This document shows, piece by piece, positions 8,275 to 17,219 of a stretch of 64,000 bases of DNA; positions within the stretch are counted from its first letter, which is position 1, and every line of letters begins with the position of its first letter. Source of the stretch: an uncultured Alphaproteobacteria bacterium (lineage in GTDB: Bacteria; Pseudomonadota; Alphaproteobacteria; HIMB59; GCA-002718135); assembly GCA_902521315.1 (NCBI GenBank), contig CABYRH010000001.1:124001-188000 (forward strand), given 5' to 3'. The notes beneath the pieces are model-generated. The model was given only the letters and a program-made list of their open reading frames with translations. It was not told where the DNA came from and made no database searches. The translations under genes and the position numbers were made by a program.

Positions 8275-8834
8275 TAGTTTTTTTCAATGTCTTTTATATC
8301 AAATAAAGTAACAGGTGCAAAATTTGAAGAACAATCGTATGTTTTAGTATAAGGAAATTTTAAAAATGATTTTGAGATTTGATTGCTAACATCTAATTTC
8401 TTTTCAAAGTGATTTATCAATAATTTATTTGGGTTTGCATGTGGTGCAAGATTACGAATATATTTAATTGTATTTTCAATATTAGTTTTATTTTCTCTAC
8501 ATAGTAAATAGGTAGCTGTTGCCATTGATCTTGAGACACCACACCAACAATGGATAACAACATCTTCGTCATAAGTATATGTAGAAGTAAAATTAGCTAT
8601 TGAATTTACATGCTCTTCCCCAGGAAGAATTTGTGGTATTTCATCTGTATTCAATCGAAATATTTTATTATTGCTACTAATTTCAATAATATCATCAAAT
8701 CCTAACTTTAAATGATTTTTTACACCCTTTGGTGTTTCTGGAGCATATCCTGGATCAATAACTGATATAAGATATTTAGGCTGTATGCTTTCACACACAT
8801 TAGATAAATCATTAAGAGAACAAACAATAATCAT
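8274..8834 (-). CDS. dual-specificity-type phosphatase family protein
   Basis: A 186-residue protein with the cysteine phosphatase P-loop HCWCGVSRS (His95, nucleophile Cys96, Arg102; C-X5-R). The fold around it resembles bacterial tyrosine/dual-specificity phosphatases; a protein or small-molecule substrate cannot be told apart. The ATG at 8834 directly follows the seven-T tract of the terminator at 8841-8860 and has no Shine-Dalgarno sequence, so expression would need read-through from the binding-protein gene or a leaderless/unusual start. The alternative is an internal start further downstream, but the first residues MIIVCSLNDLSNVCE look like a normal first beta strand. Confidence 0.75.
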   Translation of the reverse strand: MIIVCSLNDLSNVCESIQPKYLISVIDPGYAPETPKGVKNHLKLGFDDIIEISSNNKIFRLNTDEIPQILPGEEHVNSIANFTSTYTYDEDVVIHCWCGVSRSMATATYLLCRENKTNIENTIKYIRNLAPHANPNKLLINHFEKKLDVSNQISKSFLKFPYTKTYDCSSNFAPVTLFDIKDIEKN

Positions 8835-8840
8835 AAAAAA

Positions 8841-8860
8841 AGGGTGGTATAAACCACCCT
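8841..8860 (-). terminator. intrinsic terminator behind the sugar-binding protein gene
   Basis: AGGGTGGT-TTAT-ACCACCCT on the minus strand forms an eight-base-pair stem with a four-base loop, followed at once by seven T residues. It lies 22 bases after the binding protein stop codon. The start codon of the next gene touches the T tract, so this hairpin probably caps the binding protein mRNA and lets only a little read-through into the phosphatase-apt-thiolase genes. Confidence 0.9.
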
Positions 8861-8882
8861 TGATAAAAGTAAATTAATTAAA

Positions 8883-10217
8883 CTACTCTTCAGTTGCATC
8901 AGCTAATATTGCATTAGCATCTTCATTTAATTGATTTAATGTTGAAATGATATCATCACCATTAATGATTGCTGCATAAGCTTTTTCAACCTCACCTCTA
9001 ACTGAATAATAACCAGGAACAGATGGTTCACCTTTTCCGTATTGAACCATTGTTAATGATTTATCATATTGAGGTAGTTCAGCTCTTTTTTCAGCAATTA
9101 ATGGATGATCTGCAGAAGAGGTTCTAACAAAACCATATCCACTTTCAGTTGACCAAACTGCTGAGTTCTCAGTATTAGAAATATATTTCATCCACTGATA
9201 TGCTGCTACCATTCTATTAGCATCACCTGAATTTCCCATAATTAAACCACCGCCATATAAGTTAAGCACTGGTTCACTAGTGGTATATGATAATGGAGCT
9301 ACATCCCAATTACCGTTGTAACCCTCTTCAATGGCTTTCTGGAAGTAAGTGATACCAGAAGTAGATCCTGCAGCAAATAAGACAGAACCTTGTCCTAAGT
9401 ATTGCTGGTCAGTGTATTTACCTCTTGCAACTATTGCGCATCCTTTATTAGCCATTCCTTGAATGAATTCCATAGCTTCAATGGCTTTTGGGCCATTGTA
9501 AATATACTGACCATTATCATAGTCAAATACATCACCTCCATGCGCAAATACCCATGCTGCAAAGTTACTTGCATCTGTATCTATTTCATATCCATAACTT
9601 GGAACATCTTCACCCATCTTACCGCTATAATCTTGATTGGTTGCAGCACATGCTGCTTCCGCAAAATCAGCAGGAGTTTTAGGAGCATCTAAACCTAGTT
9701 CCTTTAACCAATCTGCATTGTAATAAAGGATCTCTATTGACTTTCCAACTTCATGTAATAGTTTTGGATTTCCATCAAAATATGGTGAAAAACCAACAGT
9801 CCAGTTTGCACCCCAATCTGCTATATCATCTTGAGAAACACCCCATTTTTTACTATTTGCTAAAATATTTTGATCAATTGAAGCGCCAATTAAGTACATG
9901 TCTGCAGCAGCGTTACCATAACCTCTTGCAACGTCTGCTATATCTTTTGTTCCAGCAGCAGACATCATAGCAGATTGAACTTTTCCGTAATGCCCTTTGT
10001 GAACAACATTAACTTTTATTCCTGTTTCAGCTTCAAATCTTTCAGCTCTTGCCATCATTGCATCTAATCTTTCATCTGAATATTGAACCCAGAATTCTAC
10101 AGTTTGACCTGAAGGATCTGCATTTTCAATATCTTGTGCAGTAATTGCGAATGATTGCGAGGAGATAAAAAATAAAGAAGCTAAGAAGAAATTTAAAATA
10201 TATTTATAAAATTTCAT
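8883..10217 (-). CDS. ABC transporter periplasmic sugar-binding protein
   Basis: A 444-residue extracellular solute-binding protein of the carbohydrate (MalE/cluster B) family. It opens with a signal peptide (MKFYKYILNFFLASLFFISS, then QSFA) and the mature part begins ITAQDIENADPSG; the lobe segments VKVNVVHKGHYGKVQ and EILYYNADWLKELGLDAP are typical. It delivers sugar to the two permeases upstream. I prefer the ATG at 10217, which has GGGGTG close upstream; a GTG at 10223 is in frame but would fall inside that site. It is the last gene before a strong terminator, as expected for a highly expressed binding protein. The sugar is not predictable. Confidence 0.9.
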   Translation of the reverse strand: MKFYKYILNFFLASLFFISSQSFAITAQDIENADPSGQTVEFWVQYSDERLDAMMARAERFEAETGIKVNVVHKGHYGKVQSAMMSAAGTKDIADVARGYGNAAADMYLIGASIDQNILANSKKWGVSQDDIADWGANWTVGFSPYFDGNPKLLHEVGKSIEILYYNADWLKELGLDAPKTPADFAEAACAATNQDYSGKMGEDVPSYGYEIDTDASNFAAWVFAHGGDVFDYDNGQYIYNGPKAIEAMEFIQGMANKGCAIVARGKYTDQQYLGQGSVLFAAGSTSGITYFQKAIEEGYNGNWDVAPLSYTTSEPVLNLYGGGLIMGNSGDANRMVAAYQWMKYISNTENSAVWSTESGYGFVRTSSADHPLIAEKRAELPQYDKSLTMVQYGKGEPSVPGYYSVRGEVEKAYAAIINGDDIISTLNQLNEDANAILADATEE

Positions 10218-10287
10218 AATCACCCCGTTAAAAACATAAAATAATATAGAGGTAAAATTAAAGTTTTGTTACAAAAAATTTACTGAT

Positions 10288-11133
10288 TTATTCTTTTAAT
10301 CCAAAGTTTGATATACTTTCTATGAATAACTTCTGAGTAAAAAAGTATAATACTAAAATCGGGAAAATTGCAATTAAGCAAGCAGCCATTAATAAATTAA
10401 AATTAGGCCCCACTTCTCTCACAAAACTATAGATAGAAACTGTTACAGGATACCAATCATCTCTAGTTAATATAAGTAAAGGCCAAGCAAAACTATTCCA
10501 CGCTATAATAAAAGTAAATAAAGAGACTGTCACAATAATAGGTTTGCTCATTGGAATTACTACCTTGAGTAAAAAATTTAAATGAGAAGATCCATCAAGC
10601 CTTGCAGCATCCCATAATTCATTTGGTATCTTTTTAAAATATTGTCTTAATAAGAAAATTACAAATATATTTCCCATAAAGGGAACTGTTAAACCTTGAA
10701 GACTATTCATCCAAGAAGGTCCAAATGGCAATGGAATAATTTCACCTCTAATAATTAATAAATGAGGTAATAATGTAATGATTTCTGGAATCATCAGTGA
10801 AAGTAACAACATGTAGAATATAATATTTTTAAATGGGAATTCTATTTTAGCAAAAGAGTATGCTGCTGGAATACTAGTTAATAAAACACCAATGACAATT
10901 ATCGAACTTATTATTAAACTATTAAATGTATAACGTTGGAATCTATTAGATGTCCAAACTTCATAATAATTTTCAAACATCAATTTTTTTGGAAATAAAT
11001 ATTGATTTGATGCTTCTCCAGCTGTCATCAATGATGTTGAAATCATGTAAAAAAATGGGTAAATTGAAATAATAAAAACTATTAATAAAATTAAATAAGG
11101 TATCCTTGTTTCAGCATTGATAATTCTAGTCAT
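10288..11133 (-). CDS. ABC sugar transporter permease (MalG type)
   Basis: A 281-residue inner-membrane permease with about six hydrophobic helices and the cytoplasmic EAA loop LWDAARLDGSSHLNFLLKVV, which couples to the ATPase. It belongs to the carbohydrate uptake family with one MalF-like partner, whose gene overlaps its start by eight bases. The C-terminus IESISNFGLKE is typical of MalG-type proteins. No ATP-binding subunit gene is found beside it. Confidence 0.93.
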   Translation of the reverse strand: MTRIINAETRIPYLILLIVFIISIYPFFYMISTSLMTAGEASNQYLFPKKLMFENYYEVWTSNRFQRYTFNSLIISSIIVIGVLLTSIPAAYSFAKIEFPFKNIIFYMLLLSLMIPEIITLLPHLLIIRGEIIPLPFGPSWMNSLQGLTVPFMGNIFVIFLLRQYFKKIPNELWDAARLDGSSHLNFLLKVVIPMSKPIIVTVSLFTFIIAWNSFAWPLLILTRDDWYPVTVSIYSFVREVGPNFNLLMAACLIAIFPILVLYFFTQKLFIESISNFGLKE

Positions 11134-12250
11134 AGCTTAACCTTTTTCTAAAAATTACATATTGCGATATTGCTAAAATATTCAGAAGTATAAATAAGAT
11201 TACTCCTTCAGCTGCAGCATACCCATATTTCACCCTACCCCAAAAATGATCAAAAATTTCTATTGTAACAACATCCATTGTGTCTCCAGCAGAAGAAGTT
11301 TGCATAACAAAAATACTATTGAAAGCTTGAAAGGTATTAATAAAACCAGTCAACATTAGAAAAAATATAATAGGCATTAATAGCGGTATAGTAATTTTAA
11401 TAAATGTTTGCCAGCGGCTAGCTCCCTCTGCTTTAGCTGCCTCATATAAGTCAGAAGGTATAATTGATAAACCCGCGAGTAAAATTATTGAATAGTAGCC
11501 AGTATAAGACCATATTCCATATATGATTGATGACATTAGAGCTAAACTTGGTCCAGCTAGTAGACCTTCTATTTTAATACCAAATAAAACTTCGGTAATG
11601 GGTCTTTTATCAAATAACCACATTTGAGGCTCAAAACCAAATACTCCTATTAGCTGATTTAAAAAAGAATTTTCAGCTTTACCAAATATTAAAAAAAAGA
11701 CTGCAGCACCCATTACTGCTGGAGTAATATAAGGAAATAGTAAAATCATTTGAAAGAATTGTTTACCAGCTAATTTTTGGTACAAAGCAAATGCTATTAT
11801 TAAACCTAATCCAACCTCAAAAATTATAGTAAAAAACGAATAATAAAAAGTATAAATAAGAGAGTAAAGATAGTCTTCATCACCTGTTAACAGCATTTTT
11901 TCCCAGTTGATATTAATTAATATTATTCCAATAATTAATATTACTATAGATAAAAATGCTAAATAGATTTTATTTTTTACTTTATTTTTAAATTCACTCC
12001 ACAATCCATAACTCAATATCAATAATAATAATCCTAAAACAAATAACCAAAAAGCTGGTATGTCTCCAAGTATTCTTTGGTAATTCTCAAATCCTAAAAA
12101 TCTCCCTTTAAAAACTTTCCACTTGTGAACACTCATATACATTCCAAAAAAAACAGGAAAAATTCCAAATAGACTGATTATTAAAACAGCAGGAAGAATT
12201 AATAGATATCCTGTAAGTTTTTCTGAATGATTTAATAAGAATTTATTCAT
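11126..12250 (-). CDS. ABC sugar transporter permease (MalF type) with inserted helix pair
   Basis: A 374-residue permease, partner of the MalG-type protein. The EAA loop DLYEAAKAEGASRWQTFIKI is intact. Compared with usual MalF-like permeases of about 300 residues there is an insertion after the first helix: hydrophobic stretches at about 66-84 and 95-113 joined by a short charged loop. The gene overlaps both the MOSC gene upstream and the MalG-type gene downstream by eight bases, so the four genes form one transcription unit. Confidence 0.92.
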   Translation of the reverse strand: MNKFLLNHSEKLTGYLLILPAVLIISLFGIFPVFFGMYMSVHKWKVFKGRFLGFENYQRILGDIPAFWLFVLGLLLLILSYGLWSEFKNKVKNKIYLAFLSIVILIIGIILININWEKMLLTGDEDYLYSLIYTFYYSFFTIIFEVGLGLIIAFALYQKLAGKQFFQMILLFPYITPAVMGAAVFFLIFGKAENSFLNQLIGVFGFEPQMWLFDKRPITEVLFGIKIEGLLAGPSLALMSSIIYGIWSYTGYYSIILLAGLSIIPSDLYEAAKAEGASRWQTFIKITIPLLMPIIFFLMLTGFINTFQAFNSIFVMQTSSAGDTMDVVTIEIFDHFWGRVKYGYAAAEGVILFILLNILAISQYVIFRKRLSYD

Positions 12251-13001
12251 TAATTTTTATAATTTCACCTTTAGTTATTTTACCATCATTTAAAGGATCT
12301 AGATATATTCCTAAATTTATATGGTTGTATATTTTTTTTAGATTTAAAGGAATATTAAGATTTATATCAGAAGTTTTGGGTTTTATATTAGTTGCTGAAC
12401 ATCTGGGAATTTCTTTAATTACTTTAAATTTTAAATCATTAATTGATAAAACTTTACCTACTAGCTTCCTTTCTTCCCATTTATCTAAATCTTCTACATA
12501 TATATTTCCTCTAAAACGCTCGTGTTCAACTTGATGATTAGATAGTTTTTCAAAATCTCTAATACTGTTTAAATTTATTAATGATATTGATTTATTTGGC
12601 ATTGTATCAAAAAAAGGATTCACTCTATCTTTTAATAAATTAATATTATTTATATTTGGTAAAATATCCTCAAGTTTACTACATAAAATTTTTACTTCAT
12701 GTTGATTATCAATATCTGTCTTTAAAATTATATTATTTTCAAATTCTAGTATTAAAAAATTATTTTTTAATAAAAAATTATATTCATTTAATTCAGGATA
12801 TTTTTTTAATGATAAGAATTTATAAATTTCTCTTTTTAAAGGGTCATTTTTTATTAATTCTATATCTTTAAAATTAAGATTATTAGTGAAAGCTAATATT
12901 CGATCATTTTTTACACCAATATTTTTAATTATTTCTAAAGTATCTTCGTTATTGAAAGAAAGAGATTTTACAGGTGAAAAATATAGGTTTTTAATTTTCA
13001 C
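12243..13001 (-). CDS. MOSC-domain protein
   Basis: A 252-residue protein with an N-terminal MOSC beta-barrel (IKNLYFSPVKSLS) and a C-terminal MOSC domain containing ERFRGNIYVE and VIKEIPRCSATNI with the conserved Cys. This fold is found in molybdenum-cofactor sulfurase C-termini and in YcbX/YiiM-type proteins that use the molybdenum cofactor or bind sulfur. The direct substrate is unknown. It is translated just before the MalF-type permease (eight-base overlap); a functional link to sugar uptake is not evident and the overlap may reflect genome compaction. Confidence 0.82.
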   Translation of the reverse strand: MKIKNLYFSPVKSLSFNNEDTLEIIKNIGVKNDRILAFTNNLNFKDIELIKNDPLKREIYKFLSLKKYPELNEYNFLLKNNFLILEFENNIILKTDIDNQHEVKILCSKLEDILPNINNINLLKDRVNPFFDTMPNKSISLINLNSIRDFEKLSNHQVEHERFRGNIYVEDLDKWEERKLVGKVLSINDLKFKVIKEIPRCSATNIKPKTSDINLNIPLNLKKIYNHINLGIYLDPLNDGKITKGEIIKINE

Positions 13002-13013
13002 TTATATTAATAT

Positions 13014-13712
13014 TTAAGTTTTTTTTAAAAAATACTGATCTAAGAATGAATCTAACCAATTTGATATATTTTTATTATATTTGTAACGATAATAAAGTTG
13101 AACAAATATATTTTGAGCACCTTTAACAAATAATTTTTTTGGATTTTTTAATAACACTAAATACAGCCATCTCATATGAAGTTTAAAATTTACTTCTGGA
13201 TGAAATTGAAGAGCATAACAATTTTGATATTTAAAAGCTTGATTATTAAAAATATCACCCCTTGCTAATAACTCACAGCCTGTTGGAAGAGAAAATCCTT
13301 CAGAATGGAATTGAAAAAAAATCTTTTGAGAATTAAAAAGATTTTTTGCATTTTCAGTTGGTTCAATTTTATAAAAACCAATTTCTGAAAGCCCATCTTT
13401 ATTAGTTGTTATTTCTGAACCTAAACATTTAGCTAATAACTGTGCACCAAAACAAATTCCAAGATAAGGAATGTCAGTTTTTATAACTTTGTTTATCCAT
13501 TCTAATTCTTTATTTATATATTCATCTTCATCGTTTATGCTCCCTGGTGCACCAAATACAACTATAGCTGAGTATTGTTTAATATTTAAAGGAAGTTCTT
13601 CACCTAAAGGCGGTCTACATATTTCAGCAACATATCCCCTATCTCTAAATTTATTTCCTACATCTCCTGGAACTGAAGTTTTTTGATGTAATACAAACAA
13701 AACTTTATTCAT
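13014..13712 (-). CDS. class I glutamine amidotransferase domain protein
   Basis: A 232-residue stand-alone GATase1 protein of the GMP-synthase-like type. The triad is complete: Cys87 in YLGICFGAQLLA, His171 and Glu173 in LQFHPEV. Such proteins hydrolyse a gamma-glutamyl amide or a related bond, for example gamma-glutamyl-polyamines or glutamine, but the partner or substrate is not predictable. It is the first gene of the run leading into the sugar ABC genes, separated from the MOSC gene by 12 bases. Confidence 0.85.
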   Translation of the reverse strand: MNKVLFVLHQKTSVPGDVGNKFRDRGYVAEICRPPLGEELPLNIKQYSAIVVFGAPGSINDEDEYINKELEWINKVIKTDIPYLGICFGAQLLAKCLGSEITTNKDGLSEIGFYKIEPTENAKNLFNSQKIFFQFHSEGFSLPTGCELLARGDIFNNQAFKYQNCYALQFHPEVNFKLHMRWLYLVLLKNPKKLFVKGAQNIFVQLYYRYKYNKNISNWLDSFLDQYFLKKT

Positions 13713-13802
13713 ACTAAATTATTAATAATAAATATTTTATTAATATGAAAATATTATTTCATAAAAATTGTAAGTATTTTGTATACTAATTTACAATGAT
13801 AT

Positions 13803-14213
13803 TTATGTGACAAAATAATCAATATCTAAAATCTTTATGTAAAACATAAGAGTAAAATAACCAAAATTCATCATTACAACAAAACTAATAAGCATATTGA
13901 TCGATTTAGGGAGAGAATTTCCTAAAAAATCATCCCAAAAAACTTTTTCTAAATATAGAGCTAATTCAAAGTATATAAGTGTAATGATTGCAGCATTAAA
14001 AATTATTAAAGAAGTTAATCCATTTAGACTCAACAAATAATTAATTAAAATCAATATCAAAGAAGAAAAAGAATAAATAAATAAATTTAATAAGATTTTT
14101 TTATTTTTTGAAAATTTTTTGAAAAAAATAATGTATCTTGTGTTTAAAAATAATGAAATTAATATCGAGCTAAAAAAAGAAATAATTAATATTTTTGTTA
14201 TTTGATATTCCAT
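13803..14213 (-). CDS. small integral membrane protein of unknown function
   Basis: I do not recognise this 136-residue protein. It has four hydrophobic segments (about 6-25, 40-60, 65-88 and 105-128) joined by short lysine-rich loops, suggesting a four-helix inner-membrane protein. A conserved-looking feature is the charged segment EKVFWDDFLGNSLPKS before the last helix. It is monocistronic and divergent from the methyltransferase gene, with 49 bases between the starts. Confidence 0.6.
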   Translation of the reverse strand: MEYQITKILIISFFSSILISLFLNTRYIIFFKKFSKNKKILLNLFIYSFSSLILILINYLLSLNGLTSLIIFNAAIITLIYFELALYLEKVFWDDFLGNSLPKSINMLISFVVMMNFGYFTLMFYIKILDIDYFVT

Positions 14214-14262
14214 TTATATATATTTTTTATATAACTAAAAAATATATAAGAAAAATAATAAA

Positions 14263-15033
14263 ATGAAATTTGATAATGAAACTAGTATTATTCAACAAAA
14301 AATAGCGAACGGTTATGCTGGAGTTTCACGAAGATTAGCTATTGTAAATGCCTTAAATTTAGAAACTAATGAAACTGTTATTGATATTGGATGTGGCGGT
14401 GGTCATTTAGTCGAAGAAATTTCATTATCTGTTGGAGAACAAGGCAAAGTAATAGGGATTGATCCAAGTCAAGATCAATTAGATGTTGCAAACGATAAAT
14501 GTAAAGATCAAAATAATGTGGAACTTATTTGTACTACAGCTAATGATATCAATATAGATGATGCATCATGTGATAAAATTACAGCTACTCAAACATTAGA
14601 ATATATCGAAGATATAGATACATCCTTAAAGGAAATAAAAAGAATTTCTAAAACTAATTCTAAATTTGTTAATGTATCAATTCTCTGGGACTATTTTAGA
14701 TTTTATGGACCAGAAAAAAAAATTAATGATCTTATTCATGAGGCATTTAGAGCACATTGTTTTCATCAAATGCTTCCACTCGATTTAAATGGTAAATTAA
14801 AAAAACTTGGATATAAAAATATAAGTTCTCAAAATTTATCGTATTTAATTACAAATAGAGATAATAATTCACCAGCAATTTTTTATGAAACTATGTTAAG
14901 TAAGTTTGCTTTAAGCCAAGGTGTTTCAGAAGACAAAGTAGATGATTGGAAAAAACAATTAAATAAATCTGAAAAAGTAGGTAATTTCGGATTTACAAGT
15001 TTTCCAGTATTAACTGCGGCATATTTAGGTTAA
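14263..15033 (+). CDS. class I SAM-dependent methyltransferase
   Basis: A 256-residue methyltransferase with the Rossmann-fold motif I VIDIGCGGGHLVEE (about 40-53), the acidic post-I region GIDPSQDQLDVAND and the aromatic-type motif TATQTLEYIEDID. It resembles UbiE/arsenite-type small-molecule methyltransferases; the C-terminal 100 residues are family-specific and do not settle the substrate. It is followed nine bases later by a YtoQ gene, which may be functionally linked. Translation starts at the ATG at 14263 after an AT-rich leader without a strong ribosome site. Confidence 0.85.
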   Translation: MKFDNETSIIQQKIANGYAGVSRRLAIVNALNLETNETVIDIGCGGGHLVEEISLSVGEQGKVIGIDPSQDQLDVANDKCKDQNNVELICTTANDINIDDASCDKITATQTLEYIEDIDTSLKEIKRISKTNSKFVNVSILWDYFRFYGPEKKINDLIHEAFRAHCFHQMLPLDLNGKLKKLGYKNISSQNLSYLITNRDNNSPAIFYETMLSKFALSQGVSEDKVDDWKKQLNKSEKVGNFGFTSFPVLTAAYLG

Positions 15034-15041
15034 TTTAAAAA

Positions 15042-15497
15042 ATGAAATTAAAAGTTTATTTATCCGGTGAAATTCATACTAATTGGCGAGATGAGATTAT
15101 AGATAAATGTAAATCTAAGAACTTAGAAATAGAATTTTCAAGCCCGACTACTAATCATGAATTATCAGATGATGTTGGTGTAAAAATACTTGGTGATGAA
15201 GAAAGAAAATTCTGGCACGATAACAAAGGAGCCAAAATAAATGCTATACGAACTAGAAATTCAATTGAAAAAGCAGATATAGTTGTAGTACGTTTTGGTG
15301 AGAAATATAAACAATGGAATGCTGCTTTTGATGCAGGGTATGCATCAGCCTTGAATAAATCTCTCATAATAATGCATAGTGATGAACATCAACATGCTTT
15401 AAAAGAAGTTGATGCAGCAGCACTTGCAGTTACAAAAAACGTTGATGAGATAGTTAATATATTACAGTATTCTATTGAAGGAAAATTAGAGTTTTAA
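15042..15497 (+). CDS. YtoQ-family protein
   Basis: A 151-residue protein of the YtoQ family, related in fold to nucleoside 2-deoxyribosyltransferases. The N-terminal VYLSGEIHTNWRDEI and the middle segment ADIVVVRFGEKYKQWNAAFD are characteristic. The family is widely conserved but its biochemical role is not established; the fold suggests a nucleotide or nucleoside substrate. It follows the methyltransferase gene and ends one base before the convergent SulP gene. Confidence 0.85.
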   Translation: MKLKVYLSGEIHTNWRDEIIDKCKSKNLEIEFSSPTTNHELSDDVGVKILGDEERKFWHDNKGAKINAIRTRNSIEKADIVVVRFGEKYKQWNAAFDAGYASALNKSLIIMHSDEHQHALKEVDAAALAVTKNVDEIVNILQYSIEGKLEF

Positions 15498-17108
15498 TTA
15501 TTTACCAAAAATTCCTAATTTAACACCGTAGTCAACAGCTATTCCATAATCAGGATCATCATCACTATCAACTATCAATTGACCTGTTTTTCTTAAAAGG
15601 CTGTGGCAGTCCTTCGTAAGATGTCTTAACTTTACTTGTTTTCCTAATTTGGAATATCTTTCGGCAATATCTTCAATTGCTTTTAAAGCAGATTGATCAA
15701 TAACTTTTGAATTTGCAAAATCTATTATTACTAAATTAGGATCTTCGGAAGGCTTGAAAATTTCTAAAAAACTATTAGTGGAACTAAAAAAAAGAGGTCC
15801 TTCAATTTCATATACCTTAGCACCCTTTTCTGTTCTTGATTGTCTCTCAATTGCTCTAATTCTTGAAGCAGATTTCCACGCAAATACTAATGCATTAATA
15901 ATAACTCCAGCAACTACAGCAACAGCTAAATCTTCTAATACAGTTATTAAAGTAACTAAAACAATTACCAGTGCATCAGAACGAGGAACAACAAATAATA
16001 ATTTTAGTGAATTCCAAGCAAAAGTTCCAATTACGACCATAAACATAACCCCTACTAATGATGCTATAGGAATAAGTTCAATTAAATTTGAAGTATAAAG
16101 AATAAAAATTAGTAAAAAAATTGCTGCTGATATGCCAGCAATTCTTGTTCTACCTCCTGATTTTACATTTATCATTGATTGTCCAATCATAGCACAACCA
16201 CCCATACCACCGAAAAATCCAGTGATACCATTAGCGACACCTTGAGCTAAACATTCTTGTCTAGTTCCCCCTTTTTTGTTCGTAATTTCTCCTACAAGAT
16301 TAAGAGTTAATAAGCTTTCAATTAATCCAATAGCAGCCAATATAATTGCGTAGGGAAAGATAATGAAAAAAGTATCTAAATTAAGTGGAACTGTTGGAAT
16401 GGAAAAATTTGGAAGTCCTCCTGCTACACTTGCTAAATCACCTACTCTTGGCACAGGTAAATCCAAAAGTAAAACTAGAAAAGTAACAAGAAGAATTGCA
16501 GCTAATGTAGATGGTATGAATTTAGTAACCCTGGGTAAGTACCATATGATTAACATGGTTAAGAAAACTAAAACTAAAGAATATGTAAGCACCTCTCCAG
16601 ACATCCATGTAAATGTTCCATCAAAATTATATATTTGAAATTGATGCAATTGAGATAAACCAATTACGATAGCTAAACCGTTTACAAAACCTAACATTAC
16701 AGGTTGAGGAACCATGCGCATAAATTTTCCTAATTTAAAAATACCTGCAAGAAATTGCAAAATTCCCATCAGGATTACAGTAGCAAATAAGTATTGTACT
16801 CCATGTTCGGATACTAATGAAACCATAACTACTGCTAATGCTCCTGTTGCTCCAGAAATCATTCCAGGTCTTCCACCAAAGATTGCAGTTACTAATCCTA
16901 CAATAAAAGCTGCATATAATCCTGAAAGTGGAGTTACACCTGCCACAAATGCAAAAGCAATTGCTTCTGGAACAAGTGCAATTGCAACAGTTAATCCAGA
17001 TAAAATTTCTATTTTAAATAAAGAAAATGAAGCTCTTCCTTTTGGTATATATTCATCTTTATTCAAACCTAGGGAATTTGCAAATTGACTAACTGTAGAT
17101 TTTATCAT
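15498..17108 (-). CDS. SulP-family anion transporter
   Basis: A 536-residue SLC26/SulP permease with about 10-14 helices (LVPEAIAFAFVAGVTPLSGL near the start is the family's first conserved segment, and FFGGMGGCAMIGQSMINV the second) and a C-terminal STAS domain from about residue 430 (VYEIEGPLFFSS to LRKTGQLI). Members carry sulfate, bicarbonate or C4-dicarboxylates with Na+ or H+. The substrate is not clear; a bicarbonate or sulfate role would fit a marine bacterium. It is monocistronic with a 111-base gap upstream in which I see no clear regulatory site. Confidence 0.9.
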   Translation of the reverse strand: MIKSTVSQFANSLGLNKDEYIPKGRASFSLFKIEILSGLTVAIALVPEAIAFAFVAGVTPLSGLYAAFIVGLVTAIFGGRPGMISGATGALAVVMVSLVSEHGVQYLFATVILMGILQFLAGIFKLGKFMRMVPQPVMLGFVNGLAIVIGLSQLHQFQIYNFDGTFTWMSGEVLTYSLVLVFLTMLIIWYLPRVTKFIPSTLAAILLVTFLVLLLDLPVPRVGDLASVAGGLPNFSIPTVPLNLDTFFIIFPYAIILAAIGLIESLLTLNLVGEITNKKGGTRQECLAQGVANGITGFFGGMGGCAMIGQSMINVKSGGRTRIAGISAAIFLLIFILYTSNLIELIPIASLVGVMFMVVIGTFAWNSLKLLFVVPRSDALVIVLVTLITVLEDLAVAVVAGVIINALVFAWKSASRIRAIERQSRTEKGAKVYEIEGPLFFSSTNSFLEIFKPSEDPNLVIIDFANSKVIDQSALKAIEDIAERYSKLGKQVKLRHLTKDCHSLLRKTGQLIVDSDDDPDYGIAVDYGVKLGIFGK

Positions 17109-17219
17109 TTGGGTATATGTATTTTAAATAGGTATGTTATGTAATAAGTAAACAAAGTGTACCAAAACTATTAATATATATTAAAAGAGTAAAAATTAAA
17201 CATTAAAAATCTAAATAAA

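Noticed and set aside
9402-9970. Three plus-strand frames inside the sugar-binding protein gene
   Set aside because: They lie antisense to a complete, family-matching gene and overlap one another.
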